Origin: Paenarthrobacter nitroguajacolicus JCM 14115
GTDB taxonomy: Bacteria > Actinomycetota > Actinomycetes > Actinomycetales > Micrococcaceae
Assembly (NCBI GenBank): GCA_001313365.1
Contig: BBFS01000012.1
Span: forward strand, 6,850 to 70,849
Direction: 5' to 3'
Length of the DNA: 64,000 bases
A model generated the notes under the pieces. The model saw only the letters and a list, made by a program, of their open reading frames with translations. It did no database searches and had not been told where the DNA came from. Below, one piece after another: positions 53,643-63,073 of this stretch; within the stretch, counting starts at the first letter, position 1; every line of letters starts with the position of its first letter. Position numbers and translations under genes: made by a program.

Positions 53643-54397
53643 ATGGGCACTCTTTCCACCAAGGCACCTTTGTACAAATTCACTGCCCTGGACGCCGTCG
53701 CCGTGGCAGCATATGTGGGCTTCACCGCCTACTTCCTGCTGGCTGGGCAGACGCTTAACCGGCTGATGCTTGAGCTGTTTACTGACCCGGCAACAGCGTC
53801 CTATGCCGTTAACGCGATCTTTTATGCCGGCGTCGGAATATTTGCGGTGGCGTCTGCCTGGCGGGTGGTGGGCCGTGACCTCCGGATCCTGGGGGACCCG
53901 GCCATGGTTCACGCTGGGCATGGTCCCCCTTGACCTTGGTGGTCATGCTGATTCTCACAGCCATTCTGGTGGCGGCCTTCGGGACCGCCCAGAGCTCCGA
54001 GAACCAACTGGGCATCCAAGGCATGCTGCAACACGTGCCGGCGTGGCTGATGGTGCCATTACTGGTCATCCTTGGTCCGTTCGTGGAGGAATATCTCTTT
54101 CGGCACCTCCTGATCGGCAAGTTGTCGCGGTACCTGAACATCTGGGTTTGCTGCTTGATCTCCGTGGTGGTGTTCTCGTCCATCCATGTAGTGGGTCGCG
54201 AAGGACTCGCTTTGTCTGCACTGGCTCCGTACCTGGGAATGGCCGTGGTGCTGGTGGCTGTCTACGTTTGGACGGGCAAGAACCTGATGTTCTCCTACTT
54301 TGTGCACGCCGCCAAGAACCTCATGGCGGTGGTCCTGATCTACGCGGTGCCGCCCGAACTCCTCCCCCCCACTAGGTCGCACTTAAGCGCGTTTTGA
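53643..54397 (+). CDS. CPBP family intramembrane metalloprotease
   Basis: About 250 residues, with seven or eight hydrophobic segments. The CPBP/Abi motif is present: EEYLFRHLLIG (Glu-Glu-x3-Arg), SSIHVV (His) and HAAKN (His/Asn). It is likely a membrane protease that cleaves a peptide or prenylated substrate. A frame break lies near 53905. The last codons and the stop lie inside a long palindrome (54373-54426). Confidence 0.83.
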
Positions 54398-54426
54398 GCG
54401 CCCAAAACGCGCTTAAATGCGACCTA
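54373..54426. repeat. 54-bp palindrome overlapping the CPBP stop codon
   Basis: TAGGTCGCA and AACGCGCTTAA-type arms: AGGTCGCA(C)TTAAGCGCGTTTT / gagcgcc / AAAACGCGCTTAA(A)TGCGACCT, about 20 paired bases. The CPBP TGA (54395-54397) is at the loop edge. It should terminate that gene, and its symmetric form also resembles dispersed palindromic repeats of Arthrobacter-type genomes. Confidence 0.75.
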
Positions 54427-54500
54427 CTTGGGAACCCGGACGGAAGGTGACCGCAACCCCCCCCTACCCTGCCACCCGCCGTCGGAATAGCTTGTAGAGC

Positions 54501-54941
54501 ATGACACTCAACATCCAGGTAGTAGTCGATTGCAAGAAGCCGCATGACCTCGCCGACTGGTGGGCTGAGACCCTCGAGTGGAACGTCGAGCCGCAGGACG
54601 AGGCGTTCATCCGTTCCATGATCGAGCAGGCTACGCCACCGAGGACCAGACCATCACGCACAACGGCAAGCTGGTGTGGGCGGAGGGCTGTGCGATTGTA
54701 CCCGCCGAAGACACGGACCCCCAAGACCGGCCGGCGGATCCTGTTCCAGACTGATCCCAACGAAAAATCGGTAAAGAACAGGGTGCACTGGGACGTCCGG
54801 TTGGACGGCCGGGACAAGGATGACGTGCGGAAACAGCTCGAAGCGCGCGGTGCCAAGCACCTGTGGACCGCCAATCAGGGACCCCACGAATGGCACACCA
54901 TGGCCGACCCCCCCGAGGGCAACGAGTTCTGCATCAGCTAA
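54501..54941 (+). CDS. VOC family (glyoxalase-like) protein
   Basis: About 146 residues. Two VOC-like beta-alpha-beta modules are seen: IQVVVDCKKPHDLADWWAETL and VHWDVRLDGRDKDDVRKQLEARG, with EGNEFCI at the end, typical of glyoxalase_6 proteins. A frame break near 54635 and 54700 affects the middle. Substrate unknown. It lies 22 nt before menB. Confidence 0.75.
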   Translation: MTLNIQVVVDCKKPHDLADWWAETLEWNVEPQDEAFIRSMIEQATPPRTRPSRTTASWCGRRAVRLYPPKTRTPKTGRRILFQTDPNEKSVKNRVHWDVRLDGRDKDDVRKQLEARGAKHLWTANQGPHEWHTMADPPEGNEFCIS

Positions 54942-54962
54942 GGCCATTACTAGACTCGGACT

Positions 54963-55935
54963 GTGAACAACCAACTCCCTGCCAAGGTTTCCGACGTCTT
55001 TGACCCCCTCACGCTGGCGCACAGTTTCCGGCTTCGACGACTTCAAGGACATGACCTACCACCGGCAGGTTGAGCGTTCAACGGACGGCACAGTCAAGGA
55101 CCTCCCCACGGTCCGCATCGCCTTCAACCGGCCCGAGGTCCGCAACGCGTTCCGCCCGGGTACCGTTGACGAGCTCTACCGGGCAATGGATCACGCCCGT
55201 ATGACTCCTGACGTCGCCACAGTCCTCCTCACAGGTAACGGACCTTCAGAGAAGGACGGCGGACACTCGTTCTGCTCCGGCGGCGACCAGCGGATTCGTG
55301 GCAGGGACGGCTACCGCTACCAAGTAGAAGGCGCTGCGGGTGACTCCGCTGAGTTCATCGACCCCGCCCGCGCCGGCCGCCTCCACATCCTGGAAGTCCA
55401 GCGGCTCATGCGGACCATGCCCAAGGTGGTTATCGCGGTGGTCAATGGTTGGGCTGCCGGCGGCGGCCACTCGCTGCACGTTGTCAGCGACCTCACCATC
55501 GCCTCGCGGGAGCACGGCAAGTTCAAGCAGACCGACGCAACCGTAGGAAGTTTCGACGCCGGATACGGCTCTGCGCTGCTGGCCCGCCAGATCGGGCAGA
55601 AAGCCGCGCGGGAAATCTTCTTCCTGGCCCGCGAATATTCCGCGGAGGACATGGTCAGGATGGGCGCCGTGAACGAGGCAGTTGACCACTCCCGCCTCGA
55701 AGAAGTTGCTCTGGAGTACGCAGCGGACATCGCCCGCCAGTCCCCCCCGCAGGCCATCCGTATGCTCAAATTCGCTTTCAACCTGGCCGACGACGGCTTG
55801 GCCGGCCAGCAGGTCTTCGCCGGTGAAGCCACCCGTCTCGCGTACATGACGGACGAGGCCGTGGAGGGCAAGGAAGCGTTCCTCCAGAAGCGCGACCCCC
55901 CCGACTGGTCCAACTTCCCCCCCTACTACTTCTAG
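54963..55935 (+). CDS. menB: 1,4-dihydroxy-2-naphthoyl-CoA synthase
   Basis: About 322 residues, longer N-terminus than typical as in actinobacterial MenB. Crotonase motifs FNRPEVRNAF, GGDQRIRGRDGYRY, NGWAAGGGHSLHVVSDLTIA and TVGSFDAGYGSALLARQIG (catalytic Asp) are clear, with the C-terminal YYF. It closes the second ring of the naphthoquinone in menaquinone synthesis. The GTG at 54963 is used with one break near 55018; the main frame otherwise starts further in. menE starts 8 nt after its stop. Confidence 0.93.
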
Positions 55936-55942
55936 GACCACC

Positions 55943-57090
55943 GTGAACATCGATCCCATTTTGAAAGCCCTGATGGCCGCCCTCCATGGCGAGGGACCCG
56001 CCGTCGAAATCGTGATGGATGAAAACGGCGAGCCGCAGGCAGTTCCTGTGGAGACCGGCGTCGAAGAGGCAGCTGTGCTGGTCCGCACCTCCGGTTCCAC
56101 GGGGGGGACGCCCAAGGCAACCGTACTGACCATCGATGCCCTCGCAGCTTCCTCTGTTTCCACCGCCGTGGCCCTGCGCGGCGAGGGACAGTGGTTGCTG
56201 GCACTCCCGCTGCAGTATGTGGCCGGTGTGCAGGTGCTGGTCCGCTCGCTCTACGCAGGCACGCGTCCGTGGGTCATGGACCAGTCGAACGGCTTCACGC
56301 CCGAAGCCTTCACGGCCGCCGCCGAGGAACTGACTGACAAGATCCGCTTTACCTCCCTGGTGCCAACGCAGCTGCAGCGGCTCCTCGACTCCCCCGCGCC
56401 GGAAACCCTGGCCGTGCTGCGGCGCTTCAACGCGATCCTGCTGGGCGGTGCCCCTGCCTCGGCTGATCTCCTGACGGCCGCCCACGCCGAGGGGGGGCTG
56501 AAGGTGGTGACCACCTACGGCTCAGCCGAGACGTGCGGCGGGTGCGTTTACGACGGCGAGCCGTTGGACGGCGTCGAGGTCCGCATCGGTGAAGGCGAAC
56601 TGGAAGGCCGCATCCTGCTGGGTGGCGACACCGTGGCGGCGGGCTACCTGGACGCCGCCCGCGCCTCAAAAGCGGCATTCTTCGAGGAAGACGGCGTCCG
56701 CTGGTACATCACCGGCGACTTGGCAAGCTGTCCGACGACGGCAAGCTCACAGTGCTGGGCCGCGCCGATGACGTGATCATCACCGGAGGCGTTAAAGCCT
56801 CCGCCGCTTACATCCAGGGCAAGCTGGAGGAGCTCGACGGCGTCACCGCAGCTTTCGTAACCGGCGTCCCGTCGCGGGAATGGGGGGGCCAAGCTGTGGC
56901 GGCTTACGTCGCCGTCACTGATCCGTCGCCTGTGGGCCTCAAGGGATTCACGGCCCGCCGTGAGGAAGTACTGGGTGTCCTGGCTCCCAAAACGGTGTTC
57001 GCTGACAAGGAATTGCCGATGCTGCCCAACGGAAAGCCGGACCGTATGTCCATGATTGACCGGCTTTCCGAGCTGCATCAGGGACAATAG
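55943..57090 (+). CDS. menE: o-Succinylbenzoate-CoA ligase
   Basis: About 380 residues, short for the ligase family as is usual in actinobacteria. ATP loop RTSGSTGG(T)PKA (one extra Gly from a G-run), adenylate motif TTYGSAETCGGCVYDG, YITGDL and the C-terminal Lys in LPMLPNGKPDR are intact. It activates o-succinylbenzoate for MenB. One frame break near 56730. The GTG at 55943 overlaps nothing but is 8 nt after menB. Confidence 0.92.
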
Positions 57091-57153
57091 ACAAGTTCTT
57101 CCCTCCCGCCCCCCCTGACTAAGATCAACCGCGAAATACACGAGGTACTACAC

Positions 57154-58040
57154 GTGGCGACAGCTGCACAATGGATTCAAGGAGCCCGGCTCCGCACACT
57201 GCCCGCGGCCATCGCACCGGTCCTCATCGGTTCGCAGCGGCGTACGAGCTCCACGCTTTCCGGCTGCCGAACGCGATCCTGGCAGCACTTGTGGCTCTCC
57301 TGCTTCAAATTGGCGTGAACTACGCCAACGACTACTCCGATGGCATCCGCGGAACGGATGAGGACCGCGTGGGCCCCCCTCCGTTTGGTCGGTTCAGGCG
57401 CCGCAAAGCCGGAGCAGGTGAAGTGGGCTGCCTTTGCCCTTTTCGGGGGGGCGGCGATGATTTGCGGCCTCATCCTGGTGATCATCACCCAGGCATGGTG
57501 GCTGATCCTGGTAGGTATCGGCTGCATCATGGCGGCTTGGGGGGGATACACCGGCGGCAAGAACCCCTACGGCTACCTGGGCCTGGGCGACGTCTTTGTC
57601 TTCGTATTCTTCGGACTCGTGGCCACCCTGGGAACCACCTACACCCAGCCGGGCAGGTCAGCCTCGCCGCGGTCATCGGTGCGATCGGCACCGGACTCAT
57701 TGCCTGTGCACTGCTGATGGCCAACAACGTCAGGGACATCCCGACTGATGCGGCCGCAGGTAAGCGGACCTTGGCCGTCAGGCTGGGTGACCGGCACGCC
57801 CGCGAAAGCTACGTCCTGATGCTGGCCGTGGCCATCCTGCTCGTGATCGTCCTGGCACCCACCAAGCCGTGGATGCTGATCGTGCTGCTGCTGATTCCGG
57901 CCTGCCTGATGCCGGCCTGGCTCATGGTGAACGGCAAGAAGCGCAAGAGCTGATCCCCCGTTCTCAAGCAGACCGGCATGATCAACCTCGGCTACAGCCT
58001 GTTGTTCTCGCTGGGACTGATCCTGAGCCGCGGCTTCTGA
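57154..58040 (+). CDS. menA: 1,4-dihydroxy-2-naphthoate polyprenyltransferase
   Basis: About 295 residues, UbiA-type membrane prenyltransferase. First Asp-rich motif NYANDYSDGIRGTDEDR and second NNVRDIPTDAAAGKRTLA carry the Mg-pyrophosphate ligands; about eight or nine helices. It attaches the polyprenyl chain to form demethylmenaquinone. Start at GTG 57154 (WIQGARLRTLPAAI). Frame breaks near 57230, 57380, 57650 and 57955. Followed by a strong terminator at 58045. Confidence 0.92.
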
Positions 58041-58044
58041 GTTC

Positions 58045-58096
58045 TTGTACAAATAACGCCCCTAAGAAGCTTTCTTAGGGGGGGCGTTACTTGTAC
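58045..58096. terminator. Bidirectional terminator menA / DUF4229
   Basis: Stem AACGCCCCTAAGAA / GCT / TTCTTAGGGG(GGG)CGTT inside wider GTACAA...TTGTAC arms. It sits 4 nt after menA and 10 nt before the convergent stop at 58107. The right arm's G-run is inflated by three bases relative to the left arm's four C, which directly shows the homopolymer fault. Confidence 0.85.
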
Positions 58097-58106
58097 ACAA
58101 AAGGTT

Positions 58107-58420
58107 CTAGGCAGTGCCAGGGCGTTTGTCGTTGTTCACGGCGATGTCCGGGTTCTTCTCCACCAAGCCGTCCTCGACAGCAGCGTCTTCAACCTCACCG
58201 GCAGTACGGATGGGCTTGGCCCGCCCGGAGAACCGCTCGCGCATGGCTGCCGTGGCGGCGTCGCGCTGTTTCTGGAAGAACAGGTAACTGATAGCGAAGG
58301 CAATCAGCCCGGCGAAGACGACAGCCAGGATCCAGCCCACCCCCCCAAAAAGGCGAACAGCACGAACAACGGCACGAACAGCGCCAGACGGATGAGGGAA
58401 TACTTCAGGAAAGCCACCAT
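58107..58420 (-). CDS. DUF4229 small membrane protein
   Basis: About 104 residues. Two hydrophobic helices (YSLIRLALFVPLFVLF and GWILAVVFAGLIAFAISYLFF) are followed by an RDAATAAMRERFSG segment and an acidic cytosolic tail. The family is restricted to actinobacteria and has no known function. The frame breaks at a G-run near 58345 that should be 5 nt. It often lies beside menaquinone genes in this group; that is prior knowledge, not shown here. Confidence 0.7.
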
Positions 58421-58507
58421 CCAAGTTTAGCCGCCCGGATGGTTGCACTCTGATCACAGCCGGAACAGGGCGTCCAGTGATCGGCTTCAGGCGACTAGAC
58501 TTGGTGC

Positions 58508-58950
58508 ATGCTCCGGGTTGTAGGCGTCGTTATTGTTCTGGTCATCTTCGTCTATGCCTGGTGGACGTCATCCGCACAGACGGCAACCAAACACGCGGGA
58601 TATCCAAGCCCGCCTGGATCATCGTGATGATCCTCCTGCCGCTGCTGGGAGCAATCCTCTGGTTCATTTTCGGCCGGCCCTACGGCAAGCCCACTGCCAA
58701 GCCCGTACGCCGCCAGCCCACAGCCCCCCCGGACGACGACCCCGAATTCCTGCGCAACCTGGAAACCCGACGCCGTAACCAGGCTGCAGAGGATCGCCTG
58801 AAGAAGCTCAAGGCAGACCATGACGCCAAGGACAGCGATACGGGCGACAAGCCAAACGATGGCAGCGGCGACGCCAAAAACAACGGCTTCAAACCCGGCG
58901 ACGCCAAGCGCAGCGAGCCGGATCCCCATGACACGGACGAGCTGAAGTAG
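58508..58950 (+). CDS. PLDc N-terminal domain protein
   Basis: About 147 residues. Two membrane segments (LRVVGVVIVLVIFVYA, then SKPAWIIVMILLPLLGAILWFIFG) with the GRPYGKP turn are the classic PLD-N tail-less module, followed by a charged, Lys/Asp-rich cytosolic region. A frame break lies near 58558. Function unknown; related to the membrane anchor of cardiolipin synthase but lacking the catalytic HKD domains. Confidence 0.72.
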
Positions 58951-58956
58951 GCAAAA

Positions 58957-59499
58957 ATGGCCCAGCAAGCTGATGGATCACGGCAGTCACCCTCCACACC
59001 ATCAGTCAGCGGGCCCGCATCACCCTCCGCACCGCCCCCACGCCCAGGTATTTCCCTGTCCACGCCGCCGCCCATAGCGGCGGTTGTTCGTCCTCCCGGA
59101 CCTGCACGCTTGTCCCGCACTCTCTGGGTGGCCAGCTTCGTGGCCGGAATCGCCGTCGTGGTAACAGGTTTTCTCGGCCGTGATGCCCACTTCGAACGCC
59201 TGAAAGGCGTCATCGGAGGAATGGTCCCCGACGGCGACGCCGACGCAGTGGAGGGAGCCACCGCCGTCGTGTTCCTGGGAAGCCTCACCATGCTCGCGCT
59301 GGTAGTAGCCATGGAAGCTATCCTGTTGGCGGTCCTCTTCAAACGCCGCATCTGGGCTCGCTGGCCCTTGCCCCCGTTGGTCCTTCTCCATGCGGTGGTC
59401 ACAGTCATTACTGCCGACTTCGTGGTGGCCCCCGGCGCGGACGGTGTCCTGACGATCGTGCTGTTGGCGGCCCAATTCATCCTGGCCGCAGCCGCCTGA
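58957..59499 (+). CDS. Hypothetical membrane protein, proline-rich N-terminus
   Basis: About 180 residues. A Pro/Ser-rich cytosolic tail (residues 1-50) leads into four hydrophobic segments (LWVASFVAGIAVVVTGFLG; AVVFLGSLTMLALVVAMEAI; RWPLPPLVLLHAVVTVITA; LTIVLLAAQFILAAAA). No known family is recognised. It starts 6 nt after the PLDc-N gene, so the two are one unit. Read in one frame. Confidence 0.65.
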   Translation: MAQQADGSRQSPSTPSVSGPASPSAPPPRPGISLSTPPPIAAVVRPPGPARLSRTLWVASFVAGIAVVVTGFLGRDAHFERLKGVIGGMVPDGDADAVEGATAVVFLGSLTMLALVVAMEAILLAVLFKRRIWARWPLPPLVLLHAVVTVITADFVVAPGADGVLTIVLLAAQFILAAAA

Positions 59500-59567
59500 T
59501 CCTGCTGTTTCTCCCCCTCCACCACCACCTGGCTGCTCAGCGAACGGGCTGCTTAGCGAACGGTTGC

Positions 59568-61058
59568 TTAATGAACGGCGGGAATAGCGGCCAGCATCCC
59601 CTCGCAACTGCGAAGGACTACACGGCACGCTTCAAGCGCGGCCGGCTCAGTGAGCGGGTTCTCCGCGATCAACCGCCAACGGTTCAGGCTGTTTCGCGCT
59701 GCCTCAGTGATCTGCTCCGGGCTTGCCTCCGCATCCAGGCCCAACCTCAGCGGTGGCGTGCTGCCACGGCCGCCCACCAGCCGCTCAGCCTCTGCTGATT
59801 GCTCCGGGGTCAGGCTTATGCCTTCGGTCCGGAGCGTTGCCAGAAGTTTCAATTCCCGGAACTCGTGGGCGCCCGTTCGAAGCCTTTCCAAGTTGGCTTC
59901 CAGGAGCAGCGCGACATCTCTGCGCGAAGTGCGCAGCAGTGCTTCCAAACCCACGACGGCGGCACGCGCCTTGAGTGCCTCCGCCCGGGTTTGGAAAAGA
60001 AAAGCGATGTTGTCGAGCAACTGGCCAAGGCCGCTGCGCCGTGCCAGCTCATGGGCGAGTTCCGTCGGATTGCTGATGCCACCCCCCCGGATCAGGGCAA
60101 CACCAAGGCGTATCCCGAACAGGCCGAATCTTTGCACGAGGGACGCTTTTGCTGCCCGGCCCAAACCTTCGGGCTCGGTGGACCGGACAAAGAGGTCCGC
60201 CGAGAGCATCAGCCTCTCCCTCTGGTTTCTGTCCATTTGCGCCAACAGTTTCATGGCTTCAAAATCGGTCTGGCGCATGGTCCTCGAACTTTGCGCCAGC
60301 AAACCGGCAACCGGGACGACACCCAGGGCAAGGGGGGGCTTGAGGTTCTGGTCCCTGCTGTATCTATCGGCGATCACTGCTGCGGAAATGAGGGAATCAA
60401 TTCTTCCCGCGCCGATCTCGTCAGCCCTGGACAGGACTGCCAAGCGTTGACAGCCCCGGATTGGCCCGCGGTGTTGTCCTTGAAGGATTCCAGGAACCGG
60501 ACATCGGAGGAGTGGAGATGCCGCAGGAGATAGATGACGGCATCGGCGGCCATGGGGGGGGCGTCTTCGGGGGGGGAGGAACTCCGTGGAGCGGCCTGAC
60601 ACATCCTGGGATAACGAGGCGATGCCCGGGGTATCAATCAGGGTGAGCTCCCGCAGGCCGGCAGATGGCCAGTCAACCACCAGCCGCTCCACGTCCTCGG
60701 CCCGGATATCCCCCCATGTTGAAGACCAGCCGGCCGTCTTCGCGGGTGACAGGGAGCGCTAATGGCTCCCCCCCGATGATCGGATGGAGCGTGATCCTTG
60801 GCGTGTGCCCATAGCGGTACCACGTGACGATCCGAGTGCATTCCCCGGCGTCGGTGGGGGGGCGATTTCCTCCCCGATGATCGCATTGAGAAGTGTTGAT
60901 TTGCCGGCCTTGACCATACCCGCCATAGCTATCCTCAGAGGCCCCTCCAGCCTGCCCTGGAGCTCATCCACCACTGCGAGCGCCGCTGCGTCGTCGTGGA
61001 AGGCCTCCCGTGCTTGCCGGAGCAGATCCGCGACTCCGGCGATGCCCGACTCGATCAT
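59568..61058 (-). CDS. iniC: Dynamin-like GTPase, IniC-like
   Basis: About 496 residues, close to Mycobacterium IniC (493). G1 is AGMVKAGKSTLLNAI (GxxxxGKS/T), G3 DTPGIA, G4 an SRADEIG in place of NKxD. The helical C-terminus is Leu/Arg/Glu-rich with no membrane helix. Frame breaks near 60850, 60705, 60570 and 60455. It starts by a 4-nt overlap (ATGA) with the iniA gene, so both GTPases are coupled. Bacterial dynamins act on membranes; in mycobacteria IniA/IniC respond to cell-wall inhibitors. Confidence 0.8.
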
Positions 61059-62990
61059 CCTGCCGGCACCGAGGACGGCGCTGCTTTGGCCTGGGTTGCG
61101 GGTTTGGTCTGGGGCGTGGGGCCAGTCTGCGGCACGGGCGGCTCTTCCTGCAGCTGCCGGGAGGCCTTGGCCAAGGCATCCACTACCTTGAGCTGGTTCC
61201 GTATGTCTTTGATTCTCGTGTCCCGCTCCACGGCGTAGGTAGCAGCCGCCTTCTGCGCGGCCGCCACGGACTCCGTCAGAGTACGGTGGTGTTCTTCGGC
61301 GATCTCCGTGAAGTGGTCCCGTGTGGCCCGCTGGACCAGCCGCAGCCTGTCCTTGAGCTGCTTGCCCACTTGGAACACAACATCGTCAACATGCTTGCGG
61401 ACCAGGACCTTGGCTTCTGATTGCCGTTGCTTGAGCCTGGCTTCTTTGTCTTCCCGGTAGGCTTTCCGGCCCAGCATCAGGCCGGCTCCTACGGACAGCG
61501 GATTAATGAGGGCCATCCCGAAAATGCCGGTTAGCAGGCCAAACATCAGCACGCCACCGTAGGACCCGCGCATCCCGATCAGCACCTTCTGCAGTGGCCC
61601 GAGGCGCCCGGATTCCATGTCCTGGATGTCAGCCACGGGGTCCAGCACGCCGCCGGTGTCGGCTACCTTCAACGCGGGGAGGGCCACCTCATCTTCGGAG
61701 AAGTGTTCCGCCACATGCGTGGCCAACCATTGGGCACGTTCGCTGGTCCACACGAAAGTATCCGAAACCGCTGCGGCCGTGCTCTGTTCCAGCCACTGTG
61801 TGAACTGCTCCCATGCGGGCCCGGGATCTCCTTGATCTATGGCAATTTCGGCCTCGCGTTGGATCCTGCGCAGCCTGTCCCTCAGGTCATATTCCAGGTC
61901 GGCGATGAGGTCGCCGATGCCATCGTTGAGCGTTATCTGCCAACGCGCGGAGCGTTTGCGCAGCGCGTCGGCGTCTTCCTTGGCTGCATTCAGGCCAGCG
62001 ATCATCTGCGGAGTTCCCGCCGGATTCTCAAGGCTTCCAGCTCCGACTGCAGCGCCAGCCGGAGGTTCTCACTGACGGTCAACAGGTCGTTGCCCACGGA
62101 TTTGCGTTGAATCCTTGCCGCCCCGCCCACAATGTTGTTCCGCAGGTGGGCGATCAACGCCGGAAACCCTGATTCGGTGTTCAGTTCGGGGTCCTGCAGC
62201 CGCGCTGCGTGGAGTCGCAGCTCCGAGGACACCGGAAACAGGGGAATATCAGGCCCGACATCGGCCAAGTGCCTCCTATCCAAGTCAGCAATCTGGCGCC
62301 AGCTCGGATAAAGGTCGGTCTTGGACAGCACGCACAGGACGTTGGGGTTGATGCGCATCGCCTGGCGAAGGAACCGCATCTCGGGCTCGGTGAATTCCTG
62401 GGAAGCATCGGTCACAAACACCATGGCGTGCGCCGATGGCAGGGCAGTCAGCGTGGTCAAAGTGTGTGTTGAGCCCAGACCTCCAACGCCTGGAGAGTCC
62501 ACGATTGTCAGTCCACCCGCCAGAAGCTTTCGTGGCAGGGAAACTTCGGCCGCCACGATGTTCTTTGTGTTGCCCGGGTTGCCCTTTTCGGAGACGTATT
62601 CCGCAAGTTGCTCCAGCTGCACCGGTTGCCGTTCCAGTCCGCTTTCCGGCCCGCTTGCGTCCCGTTCCGTCCGTACCATGCTCGCCGGGGGGGACAAGGA
62701 CAACGGCCGACGCCGGGTCCCCCCTGACGTACGACCGTTGGGACGGAGGTGGCAATGTCGTCATCAACCGGGCACACAGGTGCGTTAACCAAAGCGTTGA
62801 TGAGCTGGCTCTTACCCTGTTTGAACTCACCCACCACGATGACGCGGACGCTTGGATCGCGCAAACGGTTGAGGGTATTTTCCAGTCGACGCCGAAGGTC
62901 GTTCCGGTCCCCCCCCACCAGCGCCATGCCCTGCTCCACCAACGTGGTCATGCGTTCTGTGTCCGCCACGGTAAGTCCTTTGCTCTTCAT
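61055..62990 (-). CDS. iniA: Dynamin-like GTPase, IniA-like
   Basis: About 640 residues, the length of Mycobacterium IniA. G1 VVGEFKQGKSQLINAL, G2-like Thr near VPTVV, G3 DSPGVGGLGSTHT and G4 LSKTD are intact. A hydrophobic stretch about three-quarters along (GVLMFGLLTGIFGMALINPL) is the membrane paddle/TM region, followed by long charged helices and a Pro/Lys/Gln-rich tail. Frame breaks lie near 62745, 62695 and 62010. It is the second gene after iniB; a 12-bp hairpin sits between them. Confidence 0.82.
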
Positions 62991-63011
62991 GCCTCGCCGG
63001 TGAGGCCACGA

Positions 63012-63046
63012 AGTGCCCGGCAGACGTTTGGCGCCTGCCGGGCACT
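63012..63046 (-). terminator. Intercistronic hairpin between iniB and iniA
   Basis: Perfect 12-bp stem AGTGCCCGGCAG / CTGCCGGGCACT with an 11-nt loop, 22 nt before the iniA start. A T-tract is lacking (TTCG follows), so it is more likely a partial terminator or an mRNA-stability element that lets iniB be expressed above the GTPases. Confidence 0.6.
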
Positions 63047-63073
63047 GCTGGGGGGTAGTTCTCGCCGCGGTTA

